A DNA stretch of 26,225 bases from Spirochaeta sp. (GTDB lineage: Bacteria > Spirochaetota > Spirochaetia > DSM-2461). The stretch is taken from contig JAUVIY010000002.1 of the NCBI GenBank assembly GCA_030592625.1, positions 1 to 26,225 of the forward strand, read 5' to 3'. Each line of letters begins with the position of its first letter. Position 1 is the first letter of the stretch. Of this stretch, positions 7,072 to 16,262 are shown one piece after another. Both the position numbers and the translations under genes were made by a program. Below the pieces are notes generated by a model. The model worked only from the letters and a program-made list of their open reading frames with translations. It did no database searches and had not been told where the DNA came from.

Positions 7072-7515
7072 ATGAATTATCTGACCACCAAATCTTATCG
7101 GCCCGACAATCTTATCAGCGACATGGACCGCATGTTCAACCAGTTTTATACCGGCAATGCAGCTCCGGCCCAACGAGGTTTCAATGTTGATATTGCTGAA
7201 ACTGAAGACGGTTATCAGATTGAAGCCGATCTTCCCGGTTTCTCGGCAGGTGATGTGGATGTCCGTGTTGAGGACAACCTTCTGGTAATCGAGGCAAAAG
7301 TTCTCGAAAACACCGATAAACAGGACAAAGAGGAAGAGAACGTCACCTGGTATGTGCGTGAAAGAAAACAGGGAAACCTGAAGCGTTCATTCGTCCTGCC
7401 TGATGATGTGAATAAGAGTGATGTCGATGCTGAAATGAAGAACGGGATTCTCTCAGTTGTTCTCAAGAAGAAGCCTGAGGCCAAGCCTTTCACCGTGAAA
7501 GTTCAGGGGAAATAA
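7072..7515 (+). CDS. hsp20: Small heat-shock protein, Hsp20/alpha-crystallin family
   Basis: This is an ATP-independent holdase that binds unfolding proteins in the cytoplasm. It has 147 residues, the usual size. A short N-terminal arm contains MDRMFNQF. An alpha-crystallin domain runs from about NVDIAETEDGY to the signature GILSVVLKKK, and a short tail carries V-K-V in place of the I-x-I anchor. The start at 7072 is supported by AGGAGG with a 7-base spacer; the in-frame ATG at 7018 lacks this. It is monocistronic, with its own promoter region and a strong terminator at 7545-7578. Confidence 0.93.
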   Translation: MNYLTTKSYRPDNLISDMDRMFNQFYTGNAAPAQRGFNVDIAETEDGYQIEADLPGFSAGDVDVRVEDNLLVIEAKVLENTDKQDKEEENVTWYVRERKQGNLKRSFVLPDDVNKSDVDAEMKNGILSVVLKKKPEAKPFTVKVQGK

Positions 7516-7544
7516 TCACTTCAGCATCCATGACTCTGTAATAA

Positions 7545-7578
7545 GCCGCCCCCGGTTGATACCGGAGGGCGGTTTTTT
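7545..7578 (+). terminator. Rho-independent terminator of hsp20
   Basis: CCGCCCCCGGT and ACCGGAGGGCGG form an 11-bp stem with one bulged base and a TGAT loop, followed directly by six T. The T-tract also supplies the first bases of the next gene's -35 box. Confidence 0.9.
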
Positions 7579-7605
7579 GTCATGAATGATTTTTTGCGTT
7601 ATATT
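7577..7605 (+). promoter_or_regulatory. Sigma70 promoter six bases before an ATG
   Basis: TTGTCA (7577-7582, 5/6), a 17-base spacer and TATATT (7600-7605, 5/6) are followed by six bases and the ATG at 7612. Transcription would begin at or beside the start codon, giving a leaderless mRNA. The -35 box overlaps the hsp20 terminator tail. Confidence 0.65.
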
Positions 7606-7611
7606 TATGAC

Positions 7612-8499
7612 ATGAACAGGCGTATTTTTCCCATCGTTGCAGGGATTGTATTTCTTCTATGCATCGCCTCACCCCTGAGTGCCGTAGATCTCAATGTCGA
7701 TTACCTCGATGGTAAACTGGAATACCGTGAAGGAAGGAATACCTGGTTGAATCTCGGGATTGGAGATACCATACCTGACGGCCGTACGATCCGCCTCTCG
7801 GGGCGTGGTTTCGCCGAACTTTCCGCAGGGGCAAGACGGGTGACCCTGACCCGGGATGGCATTTATGAATCATCCGATCTCCTTGGCAATGAGCCTGAAA
7901 AGGCCACTTTCCGCCAGGTGATCGGCTCCAAGTTCTCATCTTTACTCAAACACTCTGTGAATACGCCTAATACTGCAGCAGCCGTCAGGGGTGCCGAGGC
8001 CGAATCTGATGATTTTATTTCCTGGGAGGATGAATCCACCGATTATCTGATGGATGGTATGGTTCTTTTTGATGAAGGGGACTATACCGGTGCTCAGAAG
8101 ATGTTCTATGAGGGTCATTTGTGGGAAACCGGGGCGAAACAGCGTGAATGCACCTTTCGCCTGGGTGTCAGCGAACAGATTCTTGGAGCCCCGAGAAGCG
8201 CCAGGAAAACACTTGCCTCGGTCTATCCCGAACCCGATGATCCATTCCTGGACGAATACTCGATTATTATGGCCACTCTCTATATCGAGAGCATGGAGTA
8301 CGGAGAAGCCGATGCCGTATTGGCAGCTTTCCTGAATACCGAACCACGAGGTGACGCCGGCCAGGCTGCATGGCTGTTGTCCGCCTACAGCCTGGAGGGT
8401 CAGGGCAATACCTCAGGCAGCCGGAAGAGCCTGCGGAAAGCTGTCGACCTGGGTCCGGGGACAGAAATCGGCCGAGCCGCGGCGGAGATGCTGGAATGA
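7612..8499 (+). CDS. Exported FecR-like/TPR protein
   Basis: This 295-residue protein starts with a signal peptide (MNRRIFPIVAGIVFLLCIA, then SPLSA), cleaved near residue 24, and so probably acts in the periplasm. Residues about 25-130 look like a FecR-type beta-sandwich: DGKLEYREGRNTWLNLGIGD, then an R-L-S-G-R-G-F-A-E-L-S block, ending in the characteristic TAAAVRGAEAE. From about 145 to the end, helical repeats (DGMVLFDEGDYTGAQKMFYEG and similar) are TPR-like. I chose the ATG at 7612 over 7582 because it begins the signal peptide and sits six bases after the -10 box. The sugar-hydrolase-like lipoprotein gene follows in the same direction, 55 bp later. FecR-TPR proteins are thought to sense or bind envelope components; the ligand is unknown. 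Confidence 0.75.
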   Translation: MNRRIFPIVAGIVFLLCIASPLSAVDLNVDYLDGKLEYREGRNTWLNLGIGDTIPDGRTIRLSGRGFAELSAGARRVTLTRDGIYESSDLLGNEPEKATFRQVIGSKFSSLLKHSVNTPNTAAAVRGAEAESDDFISWEDESTDYLMDGMVLFDEGDYTGAQKMFYEGHLWETGAKQRECTFRLGVSEQILGAPRSARKTLASVYPEPDDPFLDEYSIIMATLYIESMEYGEADAVLAAFLNTEPRGDAGQAAWLLSAYSLEGQGNTSGSRKSLRKAVDLGPGTEIGRAAAEMLE

Positions 8500-8554
8500 G
8501 GGTATAGCTCTCCAAAAAAAACGTATTAATGCATTCGCAATTGAGGCCTTCCGT

Positions 8555-9646
8555 ATGCAACGAATGATGACCCTCATCCTGATTCTGCTGCTGATTACAG
8601 TCAGTGGTTGCTCTATTCAGGCAAAGCCCAGAGCTAAACCTTATCCCACCACCGATCCTGCCATATTCTCCGCTCTGCCCAAGGGTGACCGTCAACTCAG
8701 TATCGATATCACCGAAGGCAGGGATGGTGATTTTAACGATGCCTTCGCCCTTGCCCGGGATGCAGGCATGGAGGTAACCGAACTCTCTGTCTATTGGGAT
8801 GAAATTGAGACCAGTCCCAACGTTTACAACCCGGACTCCAACTGGCCGGCCATTGCCAACATATTCTATCCGGCCCATGACACCGCTGTCTCTCTCACCA
8901 TTTCCATCATCGACACCACCAGTGCACGCCTGCCGACAGACCTGGCCGGTAAACCCTTTGATGATCCGGAGGTGATCAGGCGCTTTACCGGACTGCTGGA
9001 TTATGTAGCTGCCCAGACTCCTGATCTGACGTTAACCACCATCTCCATAGGTAATGAGGTGGACGGCTACCTGAATGGAAAGCAGTGGGATCAATATGAA
9101 AAATTCTTCCAGTCCGTCTCCATTCATGCCCGGGGATTATGGCCGGACGTCCCCATAGGGGTTAAGGCGACATTCGATGGACTGACGGGCGGGGCTAAAG
9201 AAAAGCTATCAAGACTCAACCGGGCCGGCGATGCTATTTTCATCACATACTATCCACTCAACCGTGATTTCACCGTTAAAGAACCGGATATTGTCCTTGC
9301 CGACTTCGACTCCATCAGCCGGCGATACTCAGACCGGCCTATCTACTTTCTGGAATTGGGCTATCCATCCGGCAAAGACAACAATTCCTCCCGGAGCAAG
9401 CAGGCCGAATTTGTACGCCAGACCTTCCAGGCCTGGGACGCACACCCGGATCAGGTCAGATTGGTCTCCTTCACCTGGTTGACCGATATCGATCCGGCAA
9501 CGGTGAAGCGGTATGAGCGCTACTATGGGATCTCGAACAAGGGCTTTACGTCCTATTTGGGCACGCTGGGTCTGCGTACGTTCGATAACAAGGATAAGGA
9601 GGCTTTTCGAGCGCTGGGAGAGGAAGCGGAAAAGCGGGGGTGGTGA
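8555..9646 (+). CDS. Lipoprotein with clan GH-A glycosidase-like TIM barrel
   Basis: This 363-residue protein has a lipoprotein signal ending in TVSGC, with the lipidated Cys at 19. The rest reads like a (beta/alpha)8 barrel of clan GH-A. The presumed acid/base is E168 in TTISIGNEVDGYL, at the end of strand 4 (the N-E pair typical of the clan). The presumed nucleophile is E267 in IYFLELGYPSG, on strand 7. This suggests a surface or periplasmic enzyme cutting beta-linked glycans, perhaps GH53- or GH39-like; the exact family and substrate are not clear. The ATG at 8555 has GAGG eight bases upstream; ATGs at 8564 and 8567 are also possible. The longer frame from 8351 overlaps the preceding gene and is not used. 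Confidence 0.7.
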   Translation: MQRMMTLILILLLITVSGCSIQAKPRAKPYPTTDPAIFSALPKGDRQLSIDITEGRDGDFNDAFALARDAGMEVTELSVYWDEIETSPNVYNPDSNWPAIANIFYPAHDTAVSLTISIIDTTSARLPTDLAGKPFDDPEVIRRFTGLLDYVAAQTPDLTLTTISIGNEVDGYLNGKQWDQYEKFFQSVSIHARGLWPDVPIGVKATFDGLTGGAKEKLSRLNRAGDAIFITYYPLNRDFTVKEPDIVLADFDSISRRYSDRPIYFLELGYPSGKDNNSSRSKQAEFVRQTFQAWDAHPDQVRLVSFTWLTDIDPATVKRYERYYGISNKGFTSYLGTLGLRTFDNKDKEAFRALGEEAEKRGW

Positions 9647-9704
9647 CAAACAGGAATGTTACTTCGCGACCTGCACAGAGCCACTCCTGCCAAGCGCACA
9701 CCAG

Positions 9705-9730
9705 AAAAAACCGCCGACTAACGCCGACGG
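9705..9730 (-). terminator. Rho-independent terminator of the opp operon
   Basis: Read on the minus strand, CCGTCGGC and GTCGGCGG form an 8-bp stem (two G-T pairs) around a GTTA loop, followed by six T. It lies about 40 bases past the oppF stop and also faces the convergent lipoprotein gene. Confidence 0.7.
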
Positions 9731-9732
9731 CA

Positions 9733-9760
9733 ATTCTACATTCTCTATTCTATATTCTCT
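9733..9760 (+). repeat. 7-bp tandem array, core ATTCTNY, four units
   Basis: Units are ATTCTAC, ATTCTCT, ATTCTAT and ATTCTCT, with exact period 7 and the first five bases invariant. A further weak unit TTTCCCT follows. It lies between the opp terminator and the oppF stop codon. Confidence 0.8.
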
Positions 9761-9768
9761 TTTCCCTA

Positions 9769-10741
9769 CTACACGCTATGACAGGCCACGAAATGTCCGG
9801 CGCCCCGGTCGATAAGCTCCGGCGTCACCTGTCGGCACTTTTCGGAAGCCACAGGACACCTTGAGGCGAATCGGCATCCCTCGGGAGGATCGATGGGAGA
9901 AGGCACATCCCCCTGGAGGACGATACGCTTGTTCTTCCGTGTTAAATCAGGATCGGGAATCGGTATCGCTGAAAGAAGAGCCTTGGTGTAGGGATGCTGG
10001 GCGTGATTATAGAGTTCTTCGCTTTCGGCCACTTCCGCCAGCATGCCCAGATACATTACACCGATACGGTCGGAAATGTGCTTCACCATGGAAAGATCGT
10101 GGGCGATGAACAGGTAAGTGAGCCCCATTTCATCCTGGAGGTCTTCCAGCATGTTCACCACCTGGGCCTGAATAGATACGTCCAGGGCGGATATAGGCTC
10201 GTCGCAGACTACCAGATCGGGTTCTACGGCCAGAGCTCTGGCGATGCCGATGCGCTGTCTCTGTCCACCGGAAAACTCATGGGGGTAGCGATTGGCATGC
10301 TCCCGCTTGAGACCGACACGGTTGAGCAGATCGAATATGCGCTCCTGCCTTTCTTTACCCTCGGAAATTTTATGAGTCGTGATGCCCTCACCGATGATAT
10401 CGGTAACGGTCATCCGGGGATTCAGGGAAGCATAAGGATCCTGAAAAATCATCTGTATGCGCTTCCGATAGGGAAGCATTTCATTCTCGTGTATCTGAGT
10501 CAGATCGGTGCCGTCGAAGTTCACCTCACCGCCGGTGGCGTCGTAGAGACGGATGATGGTTCTTCCGGTGGTGGACTTACCGCAGCCTGATTCACCCACC
10601 AATCCGAGGGTTTCCCCGTGGTTGATGTGAAAGGAGACACCGTCTACAGCCTTCAGGTAGGATTTCTTCCCGCCCAGAATTCCGCCGCTGCCGACTTTGA
10701 AGTATTTCCGGAGGTTCTTAACCTCCAGCAGGGGTGTTTGG

Positions 10742-10749
<8 letters not shown>
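9769..10749 (-). CDS. oppF: Oligopeptide ABC transporter ATP-binding protein OppF
   Basis: This is one of two ATPases that drive peptide import through OppBC, on the inner face of the cytoplasmic membrane. The 326-residue protein contains Walker A GESGCGKST, signature FSGGQRQRIGIA, Walker B LVVCDEPISALDVS and the C-terminal Opp/Dpp domain with the Cys motif CRFASRCPVASEKC. That motif can bind an iron-sulfur cluster in some DppD/OppF-type proteins. It starts with TTG at 10749, with GGAG six bases upstream. The first eight bases overlap the end of oppD, so translation is coupled. The gene is last in the operon. Confidence 0.93.
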
Positions 10750-11767
<1,018 letters not shown>

Positions 11768-11779
11768 GTCGTCTATCTC

Positions 11780-12979
11780 CTAACCTTTCCTCAGACGGGG
11801 ATCGAGGGCATCACGCAAACCATCACCGAGGAAGTTGAAGGACAACATGGTAATGGCGATGGCCAGTGACGGGGAGAACAGCTGATAAGGATAGGACATC
11901 AATCCTGAGAGGGCATCATTCGCCAGGGTACCCCAGGAGGCCATTGGGGCCGAAACACCCAGGCCGATAAAGGAGATGAAGGCTTCGGTGAACACCGCCG
12001 AGGGAATCATCATTGTCATCGAGATGATGATTGGTCCGATGGCATTGGGGATCAGGTGGCGGGATATGATATGACTCCGGTTCACACCCAGGGCACGAGC
12101 CGCCAGGACGAACTCCTGCTCCTTAAGGGAGAGTACCTGACCTCGGACCAGCCGGGCCATGGTAACCCAGTAAACCGAGCCCAATGCGATAATCATGGTC
12201 CATAAACCGCGATTGCCCACCAGTACCATGATGAGAATAACGTAGATGATTAACGGTATGGAATTCAGGATATCAACGAACCTCATCATGATGATGTCGG
12301 TTCGTCCCCCCTCATAAGCGGCAATACTGCCGAAGACAACCCCGATCAGCAGGTTAACGATGGACGCGACAAAAGCTACAGTCAGGGAGATCCGGGCACC
12401 GTACATCACCCTCACCAGAATGCTCCGTCCTACACCGTCACTACCGAAGGGATAGGTTCTATTGGACACGGTCTTATAGGGCTTGGATATCTCAGGGCCA
12501 CCGTTCGCGGCAAAAGTATAATCGTAATCGGCTTCTTTGCCGGGCAGCAGGTTGTAGGAAAAATCCAGGGCGATATCCAGGCCTTCATCGACGTCGGAAT
12601 ATGTGTAAATCTTATTGATCGCATCTTTGTCCGAGTCGAAGATACGGGCGAGGATTTCACCCTTCTCACTGATGCGAAGCAGCTTGTAATCCCGTGTGAT
12701 AAAAACATAGTAATCATCAGCCACTTCGTAGATATCCATCCGGGGCGGGACATTGGAATAGTCCAGGATCTGATCGGAATATGAGAACCGTGAGAACAAT
12801 GGACCGGCGAGGGCGAAGAGCAAAATGAGGATGACACCGATCAGACCGACCATGGCCAGCTTATGATTCTTCAAGCGTCGCCAGGCATCCTGCCAGTAGG
12901 TAAGAGACTTTCGGAGAATCTCCTGATCCTGGCTTTCCTTCTTCGTTGCGAATTCAAATTGGCTGGCATTCACATTCAT
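11780..12979 (-). CDS. oppC: Oligopeptide ABC transporter permease OppC with large extra domain
   Basis: This is the second membrane subunit of the peptide importer. It has 399 residues; common OppC/DppC proteins have about 300. The N-terminal transmembrane helix (about 41-60), the FGSDGVGRSILVRVMYGARISL block (from about 178) and the EAA loop EFVLAARALGVNRSHIISRHLIPN are typical. The excess is an insertion of about 90 residues (about 82-175) in the first external loop. It begins MDIYEVADDYYVFITRDYKLL and is rich in Tyr and Asp. In other OppC proteins only a short linker lies here. The insert faces the periplasm, where it could touch the binding protein. Start at 12979, 3 bp after oppB. Confidence 0.93.
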   Translation of the reverse strand: MNVNASQFEFATKKESQDQEILRKSLTYWQDAWRRLKNHKLAMVGLIGVILILLFALAGPLFSRFSYSDQILDYSNVPPRMDIYEVADDYYVFITRDYKLLRISEKGEILARIFDSDKDAINKIYTYSDVDEGLDIALDFSYNLLPGKEADYDYTFAANGGPEISKPYKTVSNRTYPFGSDGVGRSILVRVMYGARISLTVAFVASIVNLLIGVVFGSIAAYEGGRTDIIMMRFVDILNSIPLIIYVILIMVLVGNRGLWTMIIALGSVYWVTMARLVRGQVLSLKEQEFVLAARALGVNRSHIISRHLIPNAIGPIIISMTMMIPSAVFTEAFISFIGLGVSAPMASWGTLANDALSGLMSYPYQLFSPSLAIAITMLSFNFLGDGLRDALDPRLRKG

Positions 12980-12982
12980 GGA

Positions 12983-13912
12983 TCAGCCGGCCTCCTTCTC
13001 GAATTTAATGCGGGGGTCGATAATGGCATAGAGAACATCCACCAGATACACCATGAAGACATAGAAGGCTGCGTACAAAACAGTGACTCCTATGATGACT
13101 GTGTAATCCCTGTTGGTTACACTCTCAACGAAATATCGCCCGATTCCCGGTATGGCAAAGATTCTCTCAACGACAAAAGAACCGGTCATCAGGGCGGCAA
13201 TAGTAGGGCCGAGGTAAGTAACCACGGGAATCAGGGCGTTTTTCATGGCATGCTTGCCGATTACAGCCAGTTCCTTCAAACCGTTGGCTCGTGCCGTACG
13301 GATATAATCCTGCCTGAGAACCTCCAGCATACTGGACCGTGTGAGCCGGGCGACAAAGGACAGGGAATAGCCGCTCAGTGCTATCATCGGACCTATGTAT
13401 GAACCCGGGGTTTTAAGTCCGAATGTCGGCACCAAACCGAGCTTTCCTGCAATAAAGAATATATATAGTGTGGCCATAACGAAACTCGGGATTGTCACAC
13501 CGAGGGTCGCTCCGAACGTCACGATATAGTCGATGGGACGATTCTGCCTGAGTGCGGAAATGATACCAAACGGTACGCCAAGAACGATGATGAGAATTAC
13601 GGCGAGCAACCCAACCTTCGCGGTGATTGGAAATCCGGTAATAATAAGCTTATTGACCGATACACCGATTTTTGAGAATGACGGGCCCAGGTCGAATGTG
13701 ACGAGGCCTTTCAGATAATCGAAATACTGAACGATGAGGGGATCGTCCAGATGGTACTTCGCATTCAGGGCACGCATGATTTCCGGTGGTACGGGGCGTT
13801 CCCGGGTGAAGGGTCCGCCGGGAATGGAGTGCATCATGAAAAAGGTTACCGTTGCTATCAGGAAAATTGTAAACAGTGAGTAGATGAAACGTCGGAGAAA
13901 GTAGTTTCTCAT
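12983..13912 (-). CDS. oppB: Oligopeptide ABC transporter permease OppB
   Basis: This is a membrane subunit that pairs with OppC. The 309-residue protein begins MRNYFLRRFIYSLFTIFLIATVTF, a typical first helix. It also has the family SIPGGPFTRERPVPPEI loop, and ends with further helices and an R/K-rich tail. The EAA cytoplasmic loop DYIRTARANGLKELAVIGKHAMKNALIP contacts the ATPase. The length is normal, in contrast to OppC. The ATG at 13912 is preceded by GGAG with an 8-base spacer. It lies 110 bp after oppA, the gap containing a terminator-like hairpin. Confidence 0.94.
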   Translation of the reverse strand: MRNYFLRRFIYSLFTIFLIATVTFFMMHSIPGGPFTRERPVPPEIMRALNAKYHLDDPLIVQYFDYLKGLVTFDLGPSFSKIGVSVNKLIITGFPITAKVGLLAVILIIVLGVPFGIISALRQNRPIDYIVTFGATLGVTIPSFVMATLYIFFIAGKLGLVPTFGLKTPGSYIGPMIALSGYSLSFVARLTRSSMLEVLRQDYIRTARANGLKELAVIGKHAMKNALIPVVTYLGPTIAALMTGSFVVERIFAIPGIGRYFVESVTNRDYTVIIGVTVLYAAFYVFMVYLVDVLYAIIDPRIKFEKEAG

Positions 13913-13964
13913 ACAAAGATCTCCATAGCCTGAACAAAGAAGTGAGATGCGGATATGTCAGGCC

Positions 13965-14005
13965 CAAAAAAAATATGGGCCGCCCCCCTTTCAGGGGGAC
14001 AGCCC
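13965..14005 (-). terminator. Hairpin plus T-tract between oppA and oppB (partial terminator/attenuator)
   Basis: On the minus strand GGGC, an interior loop, then CCCCC/GGGGG around a TGAA loop and the closing GCCC form a GC-rich stem. ATATTTTTTTT follows. Such hairpins usually stabilise the binding-protein message or stop part of the transcription, yielding more OppA than permease. Confidence 0.7.
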
Positions 14006-14022
14006 GGAAACGTAACGCTTAT

Positions 14023-15639
14023 CTATCTCTCGATAGAAGCGGTGCTGAAGTCCAGGGTTCCGAGTACACTGCGGCTCCAGTTCTTCACCTGGGGTGAGGA
14101 AAGCAGGTCGTCAGTGTAGTGATAGACGGGAACGATGGGCAGCTCGGTCATCAGGATGTCCTGAGCAGCATAGAGCGCCTCATAATGCTCGGCGCCGACA
14201 GTCTGGTTGGCTTTGGAAACCAGGGCATCGTATTCGGCATTATTGTAGTTGGGATCGTTATAGGAGTTGCCGGTCTGGAAGATGGCAAGGAGTCCCATGG
14301 GATCCATGAAGTCGGTGAGCCAGCCGCCGCGGGCCGCTTCGTAGTCGCCTTGAGTACGTGTATCCTGGAACACGGCCCATTCCTGGTTCTCAAGATCGCA
14401 CTCGATGCCCAGGTTGGTTTTCCACATTTCCTGTACCATCTCAGCGATCTGCTGATGGCCTTCAGAGGTGTTGTACATCAGGGTGAACTTCGGGAAACCT
14501 TCGCCGTTGGGATACCCGGCTTCGGCCAGGAGTTTTTTGGCTTCGGCTACGCCACTGGCGTCAGTCGGAATGCCATAGGTACCGGCAGTTTCGAAAAAGT
14601 CCTTGCCTTTATTGTCAACGAATCCCGGGGGCACGAAACCGGCGGCAGGGATACTGCCCTTGCCCTGGATTTCCGTCATCTTCTCCCGGTCGATACCAAG
14701 TGTAAGGGCGCGGCGGACACGGACATCCTGCCACATCTCGAGGTCCATATTGAAGTTGTAGTAGTAGGTACCCAGAAGCGGGAAGATGTAGTATTCGGGA
14801 TTTTCAGCAACAAGTCGGGGAATCTCCGCCGGAGGAACATCGCTCAAAAAATCGAATTCACCGTTCTTGTACGCCTGGTAAGCAGTGGAAGCAACATCAA
14901 TGAAAGCGACATTGATGACATCAACCTTCACATTGTCGGCGTTCCAGTAATTAGAATTCTTCTCCATCACAAGGCCTTCACCGATTGTGTAGCTGGTGAG
15001 AATGAAAGGACCGTTACTTACGGAAAGCTCGGGATCCGAAGCCCAGATACCGTCAGGACCGGCTTCCACGGCAGATTTCTTGACAGGGTGGAAGTGGTAG
15101 AAGGACATCAGGGAGACGAAGTAGTCGGTGGGGTTCTTCAATTTGAGTTCAAGAGTCTTGTCGTCGATAGCGCGGATGCCGACGTCTTCAAGGGAGCCCT
15201 CGCCTTCGGCTGCTTCCTGAGCACCAACGACATTGGTATATTCCCAGATCCAGGAATACTCGGAGGCGGTTGCCGGGTCCATGGCACGCTTCCAGGAATA
15301 TTCGAAGTCACCAGCGGTAAGTTTGGAACCGTCGGACCATTTGGCATCACGGAGCTTGAAAGTGATGGTTTTGCCGCCGTCGGACAGTTCCCAGCTCTCG
15401 GCCATACCCGGGTGAACGATACCGGCCTGCTCACGGACCAGACCTTCGTAAAGGTTGTTGCCGACGTCGCCGCCGTCACTGGCACCATTGAGACCCGGAT
15501 CGAGGGTCTTGGGACCGGCAGAACCCAGGTTCCAGTTCAGAACGGATGCGGGTCCGGCCTCTTTTTCATCGCCGCCGTTCGCGAAAACGGCAGGAGCGAG
15601 AATCAATACGACTAATGCGAGAATTAATGCTTTCTTCAT
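14023..15639 (-). CDS. oppA: Oligopeptide-binding protein OppA (extracellular solute-binding family 5)
   Basis: This is the periplasmic receptor that delivers peptides to OppBC. It has 538 residues. The signal peptide MKKALILALVVLILAPAVFA is followed by NGGDEK; no lipobox Cys is present, so it is probably a free periplasmic protein, not a lipoprotein. The mature chain has typical family-5 segments: TLDPGLNGASDGGDVGNNLY, GLVREQAG, ESWELSDGGKTITFKLRD, AKWSDGSKLTAGDFEYSWKR and RRALTLGIDREKMTE. The ATG at 15639 has GGAGAGG six bases upstream. It is the first gene of the operon, behind a good promoter and ahead of the hairpin at 13965-14005. The ligand could be oligopeptides generally; specificity cannot be read. 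Confidence 0.94.
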   Translation of the reverse strand: MKKALILALVVLILAPAVFANGGDEKEAGPASVLNWNLGSAGPKTLDPGLNGASDGGDVGNNLYEGLVREQAGIVHPGMAESWELSDGGKTITFKLRDAKWSDGSKLTAGDFEYSWKRAMDPATASEYSWIWEYTNVVGAQEAAEGEGSLEDVGIRAIDDKTLELKLKNPTDYFVSLMSFYHFHPVKKSAVEAGPDGIWASDPELSVSNGPFILTSYTIGEGLVMEKNSNYWNADNVKVDVINVAFIDVASTAYQAYKNGEFDFLSDVPPAEIPRLVAENPEYYIFPLLGTYYYNFNMDLEMWQDVRVRRALTLGIDREKMTEIQGKGSIPAAGFVPPGFVDNKGKDFFETAGTYGIPTDASGVAEAKKLLAEAGYPNGEGFPKFTLMYNTSEGHQQIAEMVQEMWKTNLGIECDLENQEWAVFQDTRTQGDYEAARGGWLTDFMDPMGLLAIFQTGNSYNDPNYNNAEYDALVSKANQTVGAEHYEALYAAQDILMTELPIVPVYHYTDDLLSSPQVKNWSRSVLGTLDFSTASIER

Positions 15640-16262
15640 TAATAGCCTCTCCTTTTTGGAATTTCGAATAAATATACCCTGTGAATATACCTATTGTCTA
15701 TTGTGAAGAGCATGTGGAGCGATCATATATTATTGACAATATCCAACAATAGAACAGAATGATATTTCTTTACATAGAAACGCTTTGAAATGATCTCGAA
15801 TATTTATACAGACAATTATGCTGTCAAAAGAATGACTCATGAATCCATTTACATGCAGTGTAATCTTATTTCTTTCCCTAAATATATTTATATTAAAAAT
15901 CCCGTCTTAAACATACTTGGTCGGGACCGTAAATAGTAGTGAGAAAAATCATGTGAATGATATATATGCAGTATGTTTGAATATTCTGCAATATTAAAAA
16001 ATAAGCCTGCGGGTGTCGACAAGCGATATGGCTGTCATAAAAAATCAAACCTTTTTCACAACATTTCGCGGGGCATTGGCAATTTTCCCCAGCTTAAAGG
16101 AAGTCTCACCCCCGCACCGCGCCAGAGGTCATCCTCCAATATCCACCGGATACGGCGACACCTTCTTCATACTGTCGATGGTAAATCCCTTGATATCGTC
16201 AGTCACCGGGGAATAGATAAGGTAAACCGCCCCGGTATCGTTGGCCGGTACTTCAGAATCCG
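15640..16262. other. AT-rich opp upstream region; no gene supported
   Basis: The first 330 bases (to about 15970) are very AT-rich and hold the opp promoter and operator-like motifs. The remaining 290 bases are more GC-rich. The minus strand there reads an open stretch (about 16262-16129), GAVYLIYSPVTDDIKG and FTIDSMKKVSPYPVDIGG before a TGA. It has no start codon of its own and lies one frame off the rrf2 gene. It may be the remnant of a lost gene, but I cannot name it. A 97-codon plus-strand frame over the same bases has no ribosome-binding site. Confidence 0.4.
15671..15700 (-). promoter_or_regulatory. Sigma70 promoter of oppA
   Basis: On the minus strand TAGACA (15700-15695, 5/6) and TATATT (15676-15671, 5/6) are 18 bases apart, giving a leader of about 25 bases that includes the GGAGAGG site. 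A plus-strand heptamer CTATTGT occurs twice in tandem over the -35 box (15691-15704). It occurs once inverted at 15746-15752, and the symmetrical TATTGACAATA is at 15731-15741. These may be operator half-sites. Confidence 0.55.

Noticed and set aside
8351..8554. Upstream extension of the GH-A-like lipoprotein.
   Set aside because: It runs through the end of the FecR/TPR gene and would place the lipoprotein signal internally.
14119..15615. Long open frame of 498 codons on the plus strand opposite oppA.
   Set aside because: It is the mirror of a confident binding-protein gene with good start, signal peptide and operon context; its translation has no family features and no ribosome-binding site.
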